A DNA stretch of 64,000 nt from Dermatemys mawii (Eukaryota > Chordata > Testudines > Dermatemydidae), in contig ML677348.1 in the NCBI GenBank assembly GCA_007922305.1, forward strand, positions 14,594,616 to 14,658,615, read 5' to 3'. A program made the translations under genes and the position numbers. Shown here in pieces: positions 1 through 11,854 of the stretch (its first letter is position 1; every line of letters starts with the position of its first letter). The notes beneath the pieces were generated by a model. The model did not search any database, was not told where the DNA came from, and saw only the letters and a program-made list of their open reading frames with translations.

Positions 1-1159
1 TTGGGGGACAAGAGGAAGAACAGATGGAGATTATTGAAGCGAGGTTCACCATCATGGCTGCCACCTCACCATCTCCTGGGATGCTATGCCTTAGTCATCT
101 TAATCCTGAGCAACATCCTAACCAGACCAGGCCAGAGAAAGAAACCCAGGTAACACCACCACCTCTACTGGCTGCAGCTGAATCACAATCACCACCTAGG
201 ATGAAACTGGATCAAACTTTAGCAACAGCAGCAGCTACAGCCCATCTCAATTAACTTCCTCTCTTTTACCCACAAGGACTGTTACCACCATCTTTGAGGT
301 CATCTAAGAGACTGTCAAATAAGGTTGATTTCCCATTCAAAACTCTCTGCTCTTAAAAGCAAGAAGAGATGTTTTTAAAATGAAAGCCTTATTTAATACT
401 TCACATTTCAAATGTTTTAACTGTTTTTCCTTCTTTTCCATATCTTAAATAAAAGGCAAAAGGACATTTAATGATATGTTTGCCCTGGTGCAAAGCAGGC
501 AGAGGTCTCTACATACCAAACCCCAGACTTTATTTAACATTATTTAATATTAAATGTGACTGGGTTATGTTAACACTTCTGGTCCACATAGTCCACCTAA
601 ATTAATACAACAGGATGCATGTGTGTCTTATGACTCTGGCTAGCTTGTGCTTATACACAAGCACCCTTAATTCTGACATTTCCTAACTACCAAATGCTTG
701 ATTTTTGCAACCTTAATAATGTTCTTTTCACTGTGGTGTGACAGTACGTGTCAGAGATTGACTATGATACCTCATGAAAACATGGTAAATGTTGTTCTAA
801 GTGTACTGGCAAGAAGAGTCACAAGAAATCCTCAGCTGCCTCTAATACATATAAATTCAATGAGCCAAATACATTCCAAATACAATTCACTGAAGTCAAC
901 GGAATAACATCAAAGAAGAATTTAGTCTATTTTCAACATTGCAAGATCTAGTAAGCCCAATACAAGCAGAGAAAAGTCTGTATAGTTTATCCCTTTCAAG
1001 GTCAATAGGCAGATAAACAGATTTCTCCTTCCTCCTCTGTTCCCCAGTGCCAATCTTAATCCTCTCAGGGAGCTAGCATCCTGACTTCCTAAGAATTATC
1101 ACTTTCAGCCAAAGCAAGTGGGCCTGCCTGGGTCAACCAAGCTTTAAAGAACCTACCAT

Positions 1160-2720
1160 ATGGTTATTTTGTTTATCTCTTGCCATCCTATGATCATCTC
1201 ATCTGATCTCCTATAGAGCACAGGCCATAGAACTTCTCCAAAATAATTCCTAGAGAATATATTTTAGAAAAACATCCAATCTTGATTTAATAATGGTCAC
1301 TAATAGTGAATCCACCATGACACTTGGTAAATTGTTCCAATGGTTCATTATTCTTCCATTAAAAATGTATGCCTTATTTCCAATCTGAATTTGTCTAGTT
1401 TCAGCCACTGGATTGTGTCAGACCCTTATTGGTTAGATCAAGGATTCCAACTTCATTGCACTGCGACCTCCTTCTGATAAAAATTACTTCACAACTCCAA
1501 GAGAGGAGACTGAAGTCTCAGCTCACCTGAGCGCCACCACCCTAGGAAGGGGCCAAAGCCCTCGCCCAGCTGCCATGGGCAAGGGGGCCAAAGCCGAAGG
1601 CCAACGGCTTCAGCTCCGGGTACGGACCCCAACCCATAGTTTGAGAACTGCTGGGTTAGATTGAAGAGCCCTTTATTCTCCATGTAGGTACTTATAGACT
1701 AAACAAATGACCCCTTAACCTTGTCTTTGTCAACTAAATAGATTAAGCTCCTTGAGGCTATTTTTTAATCCTTTAATCATTTTTGTGGCTCTTCTCTGTA
1801 CCCTCTCCAATTTATCAGCATTCTTCTTGAATTGTGGCACCAGACACAGCGTTCCAGAAGCAGCCACACCAGTGCCAAATACAGAGGTAAAATAATTTCT
1901 CCACTCTTACTCAAGATTGCTCTGTTTATGCATTCCAAAATTGCATTAGCTTTTTTGGCCACAGCATCATACTGGGAGCACATGTCCAGCTGACTATCAA
2001 CCACAACCCCCAAATCTTTTTGAGAGTCACTGCTTCCCAGGTAGAGTCCACCATCCTTCATTCCTAAATATATACATTAACGTTTAGATATATTAAAAAC
2101 ACATACTGTTTGCTTGATCCCAGTTTACCAAGCAATCCACATCACTCTGAATCAGTGACCTGTCCTCTTCATTATACACCACTCCCCTTACGTGTGTGTC
2201 ATCTGCAAACTTTATCGGTGATGCTTTTGTTTTCTTTCAGGTCATTGATAAAAAAAAATGTTAATTAGCATGGGGCCCAAGAGCTGACCTCTGCAGGATG
2301 TCCCTGGAAACAGATGCAGTCGATGACAATTCCCAGTTTACAACAATACTTTGAGACATATCAGTTAGCCTGTTTATAATTCATGTGTGTCATGTTAATC
2401 TGATATTCTATTTTTTTAGTACCAAGTCAAACACCTTACTGAAGTCTATTACCTTTATCAATCAAACCTGAAATTTCATCCAAAAAAGGCATCAAATTAA
2501 TTTGATAGGATCTGTTTTCTGTAAACTTGTATTGATTTTCATTAATTACATTCCTTTAATTCTTTGTTAATCAAATCCCATATCAGTCACTCCATTATCA
2601 TGCCCAGGATTGATGTTAGACCGACAGGCCTATGATTATCCAGCTCATTTCATTTACCCTTTTAAAAACTGGCACAACATTTGCTTTCCCCCACCCCCCA
2701 TCTTCTGAAACTTCTCCAGA
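1160..2720 (-). mobile_element. CR1/L3-like LINE fragment, minus strand, with nested hAT
   Basis: On the minus strand, 1777-2061 encodes a decayed C-terminal reverse-transcriptase region (DLGVVVDSQLDMCSQYDAVAKKANAILECINR), which is characteristic of CR1-clade LINEs. Similarity continues on both sides with stops and frameshifts: the preceding RT segment lies around 2100-2700 and the 3' coding tail at 1160-1430. A small hAT (1439-1653) interrupts the tail. The copy is 5'-truncated and inactive. Confidence 0.8.
1439..1653. mobile_element. Non-autonomous hAT element, 215 bp, nested in CR1
   Basis: Flanked by a perfect 8-bp duplication GGTTAGAT (1431-1438 and 1654-1661), the target size of the hAT superfamily. 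The ends are imperfect inverted repeats: CAAGGATTCCAAC on the left and GTTTGAGAACTGCTG on the right. Removing the element and one copy of the duplication rejoins the CR1 reading tail. Confidence 0.85.
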
Positions 2721-2755
2721 GCTCCAAGAATTATTGAAAAAAAATCAGCAGTAAT

Positions 2756-3195
2756 GGTCCAACACCTGGTGCAGACAGTATACCATCTGAAGTCTTAAAA
2801 CATGGCAGAAAATGCATGGTAATGCTCCTCTGCAAGATTATTTAACCTCATTTTGACGAAGGATCAAGTCCCTGAAGACTGACAGCACTCGTACTGCTCT
2901 TTCCAAAAGGTGACCCGGCAGACTGCAATGACTATAGAGAAGTAAATTATATCAGTATTCCGAGTAAGGTATCCTATAGAAGCGATTCTCATCCAAATTA
3001 AAAACAAAATAAAGAGCAGAGGAAATCCTTTGAGTCACAAGATGGCTTCAGACCTGGACATTCCACCATAAATCAGGTATTTGCTGTTCATCAATTCTTG
3101 AAGACACACAGAGTTCAACAAACACCAGTTTTGCATATTCATTGACTCAGAACACAGACTCAGAGAGCAGAAGCTCTGGGGAAAGTGCTGAAGTA
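2756..3195 (+). mobile_element. RTE-type LINE fragment (reverse transcriptase, first part)
   Basis: Conceptual translation with frameshifts gives reverse-transcriptase motifs in order: a SIPSEVLKHG-like start, then NDYREVNYISIPSK, then QDGFRPGHSTINQVFAVHQFL, then a decayed ID..HR.REQKLWGK segment that matches the IDFKKAFDSVHRE-type motif A of RTE/BovB-like LINEs. Stops are present throughout. The element continues at 4012-4226 and 5715-6130 after interruptions. Confidence 0.7.
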
Positions 3196-3229
3196 GTGTG
3201 CATCATGCTGTCTGGAGTGGCTCACAACT

Positions 3230-4005
3230 GAGTGTCAACCTCAGAGTATATGTTCTATAATTGGATTTCTCCAGCCCATTAGCAAGTGTGAACTACTAAA
3301 GCACTATAACAATCTTACCATGGAGTCACAGACAGTCCCCTTGGGTATTCCAGTCTATCTTGCCACCCAGGAAAGCTGGACTTACTGATAAATGGTTGCC
3401 GTACACCAAAGATCACAACAACATTCAGGCTGCTCCCAGTCCCCAGAGACCAGTCACTTACCCAGGTCAGTCTGCACCTTAAATCTCACACCAAAGACAA
3501 CACTTGTAGCCAATCTTATAGTAAACTACCTAAGGTTTTATCAGTTAAGAAAATGAATGAGAGTTATTGCAAGGTTAAAGCAGGCAAACATATATACACA
3601 AATGAAATACAGTCTATGGTTTCAAAAGGTAGCAGAGTGAAGTAATCTGTCAGCCCTCAATGTCTTTTAGGGTTAACTCAGGTTGACCCTCTGCTTCTGT
3701 TGCATAGCTCAAGTCCTGTGAGAATCAAAACAGCAATTCAAGATGATTGGACAAGTCCTTTTGCACGTAGCCTCTTCATGGAGTTTGAGGGGACAATTAA
3801 AGTTCTGGTATGGTGATCTCCCACTACAGCCCATTTAGTTTTGATAGGCCTTCTTGGTGGGCAGAAGATCTCTCCTGTCTATGCTCACAGTTTCAGAGCA
3901 AACTTTTTTTTTTTATAGTTACAAAGCAAAAACTTCAATATAAGTATCTATACATAGAAAGCAACCTGTCCAACCCCTTTTGTAACTTTAATGGAGGCTG
4001 AATAA
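3230..4005 (-). mobile_element. LTR-like interspersed repeat inside the RTE copy
   Basis: This block separates two halves of the RTE reverse transcriptase and has no coding content. It resembles a solo LTR that I associate with turtle genomes, probably in antisense orientation. I could not fix its ends or a target duplication, and part of the RTE appears to have been lost at the junction. Both the family and the orientation are recalled, not proven. Confidence 0.4.
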
Positions 4006-4011
4006 TATCAG

Positions 4012-4226
4012 GGCAAAATTATTGATCACCTCGAATTTGCAGACTATGGCTACAGAGTAATATAACCAAGAAGCAGCAACTAACCAGTACACAACAGCCA
4101 GAGAATGGGGATTAAAAGTAAACAACAAGAGACTAAACTAATGATAACATCAAAAACAGACAAGCCTAGTCATTAGCTGTACAGCCATAGAACAAACAGA
4201 CAACTTCTGCTACTGGGGTTCCATCA
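4012..4226 (+). mobile_element. RTE-type LINE fragment (second part, YADD region)
   Basis: Translation gives IDHLEFADYG, a degenerate form of the LDYADD catalytic box, followed by GIKSKQQETKLM and a SFTYLGS-like stretch, as expected downstream in RTE-type LINEs. The copy is broken at 4226 by the insertion of a CR1. Confidence 0.65.
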
Positions 4227-5714
4227 CAGAATCATAGAATATCAGGGTTTGAAGGGACCTCAAGAGGTCATCTAATCCAACTCCCTGCTCAAAGCAGGGC
4301 CAATCCCCAACTAAATCATCCCGGCCAGGGCTTTGTCAAGCCTGACTTTAAAAACCTCTAAGGAAGGAGATTCCACCACTTCCCTACGTAACCCATTCCA
4401 GTGCTTCGTCACCCTCCTAATAAAAACGTTTTTTCTAATATCTAACCTAAACCTCCCCCACTGCAACTTGAGACCATTACTTCTTATTCGGTCATCTGCT
4501 ACCACTGAGAACAATCTAGATCCATCATATTCTCTGGAACCCCCTTTCGGGCAGTTGAAAGCAGCTATCAAATCTCCCCTTATTCTTCTCTTCTGCAGAC
4601 TAAACAATCCCAGTTCCTTCAGCTTCTCATAACTCATGTGCTCCAGCCCCCTAATCATTTTTGTTGCCCTCCACTGGACTCTTTCCAGTTTTTCCACATC
4701 CTTCTTGTAGTGTGGGGCCCAAAACTGGACACAGTACTCTAAATCAGGCTTTACCAATGCCAAAGAGAGGGGAATGATCACATCCCTCGATCTGCTGGAA
4801 ATGCCCCTATTTATATAATCCAAAATACCATTAGCCTTCTTGGCAACAAGGACGCACTGTTGACTCATATCCAGCTTCTCATCCACTGTAACCCCTGGGT
4901 CCTTTTCTGCAGAACTGCTACCTAGCCATTTGGTCCCTAGTCTGTAGAAGTGCTTGGGATTCTTCCATCTTAAGTGCAGGACTCTTCACTTGTCCTTGTT
5001 GAACCTCATCAGATTTCTTTTGGCCCAATCCTCTAATTTGTGTAGGTCTCTCTGTATCCCATCCCTACCCTCCAGCATTTATCTACCACTCCTCTCAGTT
5101 TAGAGTAATCTTCAAACTTGCTGAGGGTGCAGTTCAGCCATCCTCCAGATCATTAATGAAGATATTGAATAAAATCGTCACCAGGACTGACCCTTGGGGC
5201 ACTCCACTTGATACCGGCTGCCAACTAGACATGGAGCCATTGATCACTACCTGCTGAGCACGACGATCTAGCCAGCTTTCTATCCACCTTATAGTCCATT
5301 CATCCAGCCCATACTACTTTAACTTGCTCACAAGAATACTGTATGAGACCATATCAAAACCTTTGCTAAAGTCAAGGAATAATACGTCTACTGCCTTCCC
5401 CTCATCCACAGAGCCAGTTATCTCATCATAGAAGGCAATTAGGTTAGTCAGGCATAACTTGCCCTTGGTGAATCCATGCTGACTGTTCCTGATCACTTTC
5501 CTCTCCTCTAAGTGCTTCAGAATTGAATTCTTGAGGACCTGCTGTATGATTTTTCCAGGGACTGAGGTGAAGCTGACAGGCCTATTGTTCTCCAGATCTT
5601 TCTTCATCCCTTTTTTAAAAGATGGGCACTACATTAACTTTTTTCCAGTTACCCGGAAGCTCCCCCAATCACCATGAGTTTTCAAAGATAACGGCCAATG
5701 GCTCTGCAATCACC
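4227..5714 (-). mobile_element. CR1 LINE, 5'-truncated, minus strand
   Basis: On the minus strand 5314-5607 encodes an RT segment with NRPVSFTSVPGK, HGFTKGKLCLTNLIAFYDE and FLDFSKGFD (motif A). 4311-4886 is an open 191-residue stretch covering the C-terminal region ([48 protein letters not shown]). The YADD box between them is destroyed. The 3' end at 4227 reads TTCTATGATTCTG on the minus strand, the usual CR1 tail. A 7-bp direct repeat TCCATCA (4220-4226, 5715-5721) flanks it. Confidence 0.9.
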
Positions 5715-6130
5715 TCCATCATCATAATATGACAATCATTATGAAACTGACTTTGCTTGTCAAATAGCTGTTATCAGCAAAATGATTGCATGACTGAATA
5801 AAAACCATTTGGAATCAAATAAAAAAGCCTTCATTATAGCTGAAACCAGACTATATACAATGCTTATTGTACCTACTTTTTGGGTGCAAAATATGGGTAC
5901 TGATAAAAGGTCTCAAGCAAAAGCAATGAGCATTTGAAATGAGGTGCCTGCACCACATCCTAAGCATGACAACGCTAGATAGACTAAAATCACAACATTC
6001 ATAGAAGACTTAAACGCAGGACTTCACCCATCAAAAGTCACAAATTTCAGTGGTTTGGCCAGACTACTAGCAGGACCCCATACCAAGTATCTACAATTTC
6101 TCTCTATGGAAAAGTGCATGATGAGACCCT
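5715..6130 (+). mobile_element. RTE-type LINE fragment (third part, C-terminal end)
   Basis: Resumes the RTE after the CR1. Decayed translation shows a DNHYETDFACQIAVISK stretch, then a TRLYTMLIVPTFWVQNMG region (family form TKLRLYNS..LLYGCETW), then EVPAPHP and QISVVWP, matching the MRCLRRI.../RWFGH end of RTE-clade proteins. It runs into the TA repeat at about 6147. Confidence 0.6.
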
Positions 6131-6146
6131 GGATCTCCAGTGTGTC

Positions 6147-6284
6147 TATATATATATATATATATANNNNNNNNNNNNNNNNNNNNNNNNNNNNNNNNNN
6201 NNNNNNNNNNNNNNNNNNNNNNNNNNNNNNNNNNNNNNNNNNNNNNNNNNNNNNNNNNNNNNNNNNTATATATATATATATATA
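6147..6284. repeat. (TA)n microsatellite containing a 100-N assembly gap
   Basis: A TA dinucleotide tract on both sides of exactly 100 N (6167-6266). The round number suggests a placeholder of unknown size, so the true repeat length is not known. The tract sits at the 3' end of the RTE copy, where such LINEs commonly carry simple repeats. Confidence 0.95.
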
Positions 6285-8406
6285 AACATGGTATATAAAA
6301 TCATACAGTCAACTCCACAACAGTCTAAAAGTGGTGTCTCTAAACAGACATGGATGTAATCTGCTCATAAACTCAGCTCTACCTAACCTTGACACTGGAG
6401 AACGGGATGATGGATCAATTGAGTAGCTCCTGAATGGTGAATCATGCGTCTCATCTTAAAAACAAAAGGAAAGAATTCTCCACCTCCTAAAGCGGAATTT
6501 GACATTCAGTAACTGATTTGGTAAGGCTGAGTCACTACTTCTATTAGTAAAAACTATCACCCAGTAGATTAAAACCACAAAAACTTCAGTTCAGAATGAA
6601 TATTAGGATATAAAGTGGTAACTGCTTTCAAATCTCCCCTCAAACAAATTTAAAAATCCATCCAAAGAATAGCACGTTGGCTATTTTAAAATTATGCAGA
6701 GAGCCAAAGACCAGAAGTTACGTGTTTAGAGAGCTTTTTGTTTTGTATGTAGTTGTTTTTTGGGGGGTGGAAAGGGAAAGAGACAGACACCCCTATTTAA
6801 TATTCTAGTTAAAAGGAATTTCTGCTATTAAGTTTTCATGGTCTTAATTAGCTGGATAGATTTTAATCAATTATAGTATAGCAATTTTGTATGGTTTTGT
6901 AATTTAAAACTACAGAAAATTAACACCCTATATGTAATAGCCAATTTCCTTCAGTTCTACTTAACTTTAATGAAATCAATTCTTAGGAAATTAAACAAAA
7001 TTTTAAAATAAGATTGTGGGAATATTTCTTAGTCTTTAAATGCAGACTGTTGAACAAGGAATAGACATTTATGGAGTTGGTAATTTTATACACACACTTG
7101 ACCTTCCAAAGAAGCAGTTACAGTACCAAAATAGCATGTCCAAAAAATTCTTTAAACACATATTTGCCTTATGTCAGTAATCCTTATTTTTTTTTTAAAA
7201 AAAAAAGATAGATTTCATTTCAAGCCAAGATGGGAATCATCTGTTATTGTACTATCATAAAAAAATTAAATATTTAAACAATGATTGCAAGACAAACTGT
7301 TCTTAATCAAGCCATGTGCTCTCAGAGAGGAGTCCAACGTTACAGTTCACAGACTATCTGTAATACATGTCTAAATGCCACCATATATCTGGAACAACAG
7401 GACAAGTTTAGGTCAGATCCTTAATCACATCTCCTGGATTTTGTCCATCTGTGTTACAATTTTAACATTAAGTATGTTTTTGTATTTAATTTCTAAGTGA
7501 ATCATATGCAACATGAATTATAAAGCTGTTGGAATGGTTGCAAAATATTATGACATTAAATAGGGAGCAGATAATGTTCAGATAATAATGTGATCCTTCA
7601 AATAGTTTTTAAAGAAAGTCACAGGACCTGTATCCTCTGAAACGGAAAGCAAGTAAAAAAGATAGAATGCTATGCATAGTATTCGTTAAAAAATATGGAT
7701 TTAAATGTTAGAATGTTAACCAGGTTACTCCTTCCTCTGAAATTCCCGTCTTTGAGGGCAGTGACGGTTTCCTTTTTTCCACTGTACAGTATTGAGAGCA
7801 TTGTCAGTGTTTTATTAACATGCAAAATGCTCCCTATGGCAGAAGTTAAAAAAAAGGGGGGGACTGCAATTTAATCAAGCCAACATTGAAGTCAGAGCTC
7901 TAAATTCACCAAACACACATCTCTTTAAAGTCATCCTAATTCTCCCCGGTACCATTTCCAATAGGTTTATCCATGGCTGCCTGCACTGTAGCTTTCTTTA
8001 CATAAAAGCTCTAAAATAAAATCTGCTGCTCCATTTTGTTGCTACAGCACAATGAACCTTTGTGCACTTTCCCCTTCATAATGAAAAAGGAGAAATACCA
8101 CCACCACAGTCCGGTTCCTCCCTTTATTGTGCTCCAGTTAACAAAACCTCAGTAGTGTTCTGAAATTGTACTATACTTTGCTCAGTGATTCTACAAGCCC
8201 AGAGTACAGCAAAAGGGCAGCTTTAAAATCTGAATTCAAGTTCTCAAAGCCCAGAGCACCATAAAGAAAGGTTAAAAGTAATCCTCTGAATTAGCCTGTG
8301 AATCCAACAGATCTCAATAGCTAAGTGAGATTAATGCTGGTCAGTATATGGATAAGAAAATGGCATAGAATACTTTAGTTGTTTATGAAAGGTGCAGTGG
8401 TGGGAA
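6285..8406. other. AT-rich intronic stretch, nothing recognised
   Basis: No coding signature, RNA gene or clear mobile element was recognised. It contains short homopolymer runs, for example T/A around 7187-7206. Confidence 0.5.
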
Positions 8407-8408
8407 CC

Positions 8409-8550
8409 AGGGGTGCTGGAGCAATTTTTATAGTAGGGGGCGGGGGGGGGGGGGTGAGAGCCATTGAACCAAACTGTAAACCCTGTATATGATGAAAGCC
8501 ACTTCAAGCCAGGGGGTGTGGTGCACTCCTAGTTCCAGCACTTATGATGG
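8409..8550 (+). mobile_element. Short DNA-transposon-like element (MITE), + orientation
   Basis: The ends are near-inverted repeats: AGGGGTGCTGGAGCA on the left and TAGTTCCAGCACTTA on the right. The interior contains GCCATTGAACCAAACTGTAAA, shared in reverse with the copy at 14374-14484, plus a G-run (about 8442-8454). No target duplication was assigned. Confidence 0.6.
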
Positions 8551-11500
8551 ATGGTAACAGTGATTCATGGTCATGGTTTCCTCCAAGAGAGAACTGAGCC
8601 AATCAATTCCATTCAGTGCAGTGTCACTCTAGATGCTGCAGCTTTTTGGCTGAGACACAGAATTAAATATTCTCACTAATTCTTTTCATGAGCATAAGCG
8701 TTCAACTTAGAAATTTCTCTCATTTTCGTTGGAGAAGAAATGTATTATCCTTTGCCTCCTTTCCTGAGCTCTGTAGCAGTGCACACTATACAATAGCATC
8801 TGCATTCCACCCTAGAAGTGGCTGCATTTCAGGGATAGATAAAACTGTATAGCTATACTGACCATGGTTGTTGCAAGATTTAGTTAGTTGGCTTACGTAA
8901 AACACTTCCGAGGAACAGTGCTTGTAGAATGGAATACTAAAGCCACTGTAGACAATGATTGGATATGGAATAAAGGCATCTATCCTCTCACTCAGATCAA
9001 AAGAGCTCATGTGTGACTGTCTTCCTTCTGGACTGGTAATGTTCTTTACTCCTATACAGCATAGATGCAAGCTGTACTATTTTAATGCTGATTTTCTTCA
9101 CATGCACCACATTATTCTTAAATCCAAAATTATTTTTCAGACAAAAAAATCTTCAGATTTGTACAAGAAATATGTGACCACGGTACTTCATACTAGAGAA
9201 TTTAATTTGCTCTCTCAGTTGCATGTACTCTGAACTTGTTACCGCACACTGCACCCCAAATGAATTCCTTTAACATTTACTGACCGCACATTTACTAATT
9301 CAAAACAGTAAAATTGATTTCTACAAGAGTCTTGCTCTGCACAGCCGTGGAGGCAACATTTTAAACCAGATCAAATTAGGATCAGTAATCTCACTATTCT
9401 CACCTAAAACACACTATCTTTTCAAGATTTATTTTAGAGCCTGGATTAAAGGTATCAATCTGTAGTGCTTGAAAAGGAGAGTAGACGTGCGTTCACATAC
9501 CTAGACTTGAGTATAATCATCTGACAGCATTAGTTTTAAAGTTGTTTACTATAACCCTATATTATCACAAGTGCAATGTTAAGAACAACAAACTGCTTCA
9601 TAAAGTCACACAAACATTAATTGCTTTCATGCTTCAAACTTAGCTCAGTTTGCTAAAATGTGAAATTATAATTGTTTTTTAAAAATTCAAATGATTGTCT
9701 GTAACCCCAAATTTGCAATGTTTTACAAATTTGGTAAAGACAGATTTTCTCATTACATATTATATAATTGTCCCTTGTTTCTATAGAGATTGCTGAGCCT
9801 AGGTATAACTCAGAATAAATGAATAACAGGAAGAAACTCTAACATCTTAAATCCCTAGTTAGCCATGTTCTTATTCACAATCAATATGAAGGCCTCACTT
9901 TAAAAAATATCAAGCTTTGCACTGGTTTATCAGTGCCAAGAATGAAATCACTCTGTAGCAGTGTCCCTGTCCTTTGTGCTGCAGAAGCTGTTCCTTGGCA
10001 ACCCATGCAGACAATCAAGTTACCACGGAAACACGAAAGACTAAATTTATAAAAAAAAACAACTATGAAACAAAGCAACTGTAAAGACAACGCTAAACAG
10101 AGGGTAACTCTATTCTGTATCATTTCCTATTGAATTCCCATCAGTAGAAGTGACAAAATACTCCCCATTTCAGCAATGATAAAACTGGATTTACAGAAAA
10201 CTAATATTTCAATACATCAGAAGCAAATAGCCACCTCTTTTTGTGATAAGCTGGTAAATACACCTGAAGATTAAGAAAGAGCAGCTTTCATTTTCCCATT
10301 CTACATGAGTATTCATTCCTTTAAAAAGAATTATTTATTCAGAGACAGACTCATAACATTTTCAATTTCTACCACAAGCTATTGCCACCACAAAAAGCCC
10401 TACTCTGGCTGTCAATCACACACAATGCATAGTAGATTCTTACATAATTTGAAAAAAAAAAATTGCATACCATAGATCTCATTTCAGTTATGCAACATTG
10501 GTAGAGTTGGGTGAGTTTTGAAAGTGATTGTCTATTAACATTTTAAATTCACAAAGTACAAGCATTTGTATTATGTTTGCGCACTCAACGCACATATAAA
10601 CATTGTGGCTTAACTGACCAGTCAACCAAGCAGCATAGCTCGGTATCATGTTCCAAATTATTTTAGAAAATAGGTTACTCCATAGAGTAAAAAAAAACAA
10701 AAACAAAAAAAATCCAATTAAGCACACAACTATATTTTGAATTAATATTTGCTTTTGAATTTAGCTACTCTCCTCAGTTGGGAAATACTCATCATATAAA
10801 ATTATTCCTTTTGAGATAGTCAGTGTGTAGTAAAAGCTGGTATTCTCATTCACACAAGTTGGTGGTGTCACCACATTTCCAAAAATAGAGTGAAAAAAGG
10901 AGAATCACAAGCTCAGACAAACATGTTGCATATCCACCAATGATATTTTTTGTGAGTTTTGGGGGGGGAGGAGTGAGTTAAGTGTATAAATTAAATAATT
11001 TATGTTGCAGCTTTAATTTACAAGCCAGGGTAATATGCAAGCAATGCTCACCAGTTCTATTAGTATTGACAGTATTACTGGAATCAAATTTTGTGAGGGA
11101 TAAACTGTTATTCAAAATATTTTCTCCAGTGTATTAGGCATAAAGATCTTATTTCCAAACTGGCACTCTCCAATCCCCACAAATACTAACACAAAGCTTC
11201 TCCTCTTTTCACCAGATTCTTTGATAAGAAACAGTTAGCATGCTTCTGTGTAGTGAATCCTCAAGCCATCATCAACTATGTGATCTGCTGGACCTTTATC
11301 CTATAGAGACAATAGCCCCGGAAGAAATTCCTTATGATGTTGAACAACTTCATTACTGCCACCCGTATCTGTGTTTGTCCCATGCAGGTTTTTCCTGGGA
11401 CATTCAGACAAAACCCATTCCCCTGGACTACCAAATTCAAAAAATAGGTACATTTAGGTTACTATTAGAGAAACCTGGAGAACAGAAAACAAAGTCAGTC

Positions 11501-11854
11501 ATCATATGAACACTCTTATCTAGTCACAGGCTACCAGAGCTCTTCTTAGCACAGGGTTGGAGATTCAATTACACTAGTTAAGGGTGAGTGTTAACCTTGT
11601 ATATCAGGGTTTTTCACAGTGCAAGTGTTTGGGTATCCAAATAGCTCAGAAATCAGAGAGCTTTGACTAACAGTGAAAGACTTGTGCATGATCCTTTTAT
11701 CCTTCTTCCCAGGTGTATGTTGGGGCCATCAGAAGTTCTTATTAATATGTCAGCTGCTAGGCCATTTCTTTGATGCACTCACTTAAGGATTGTATATTTT
11801 GAAGTAACCATAGTCCTTTCCTGAATTTCACACAATTCATGAAGTCTAAGCAGA
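8551..11854. other. Intronic stretch without recognised elements
   Basis: AT-rich sequence. An 89-codon open frame at 11240-11509 has no recognisable family, codon signature or splice context and is not called a gene. Confidence 0.45.

Noticed and set aside
4333..4632. 99-codon plus-strand open frame
   Set aside because: Antisense of the CR1 reverse-transcriptase stretch.
6055..6359. Open frames across the N gap
   Set aside because: They depend on unknown bases and a TA repeat.
11240..11509. 89-codon open frame starting MLLCSESSSH
   Set aside because: No recognised family, no splice signals that fit, and no codon pattern distinct from its surroundings. Probably chance.
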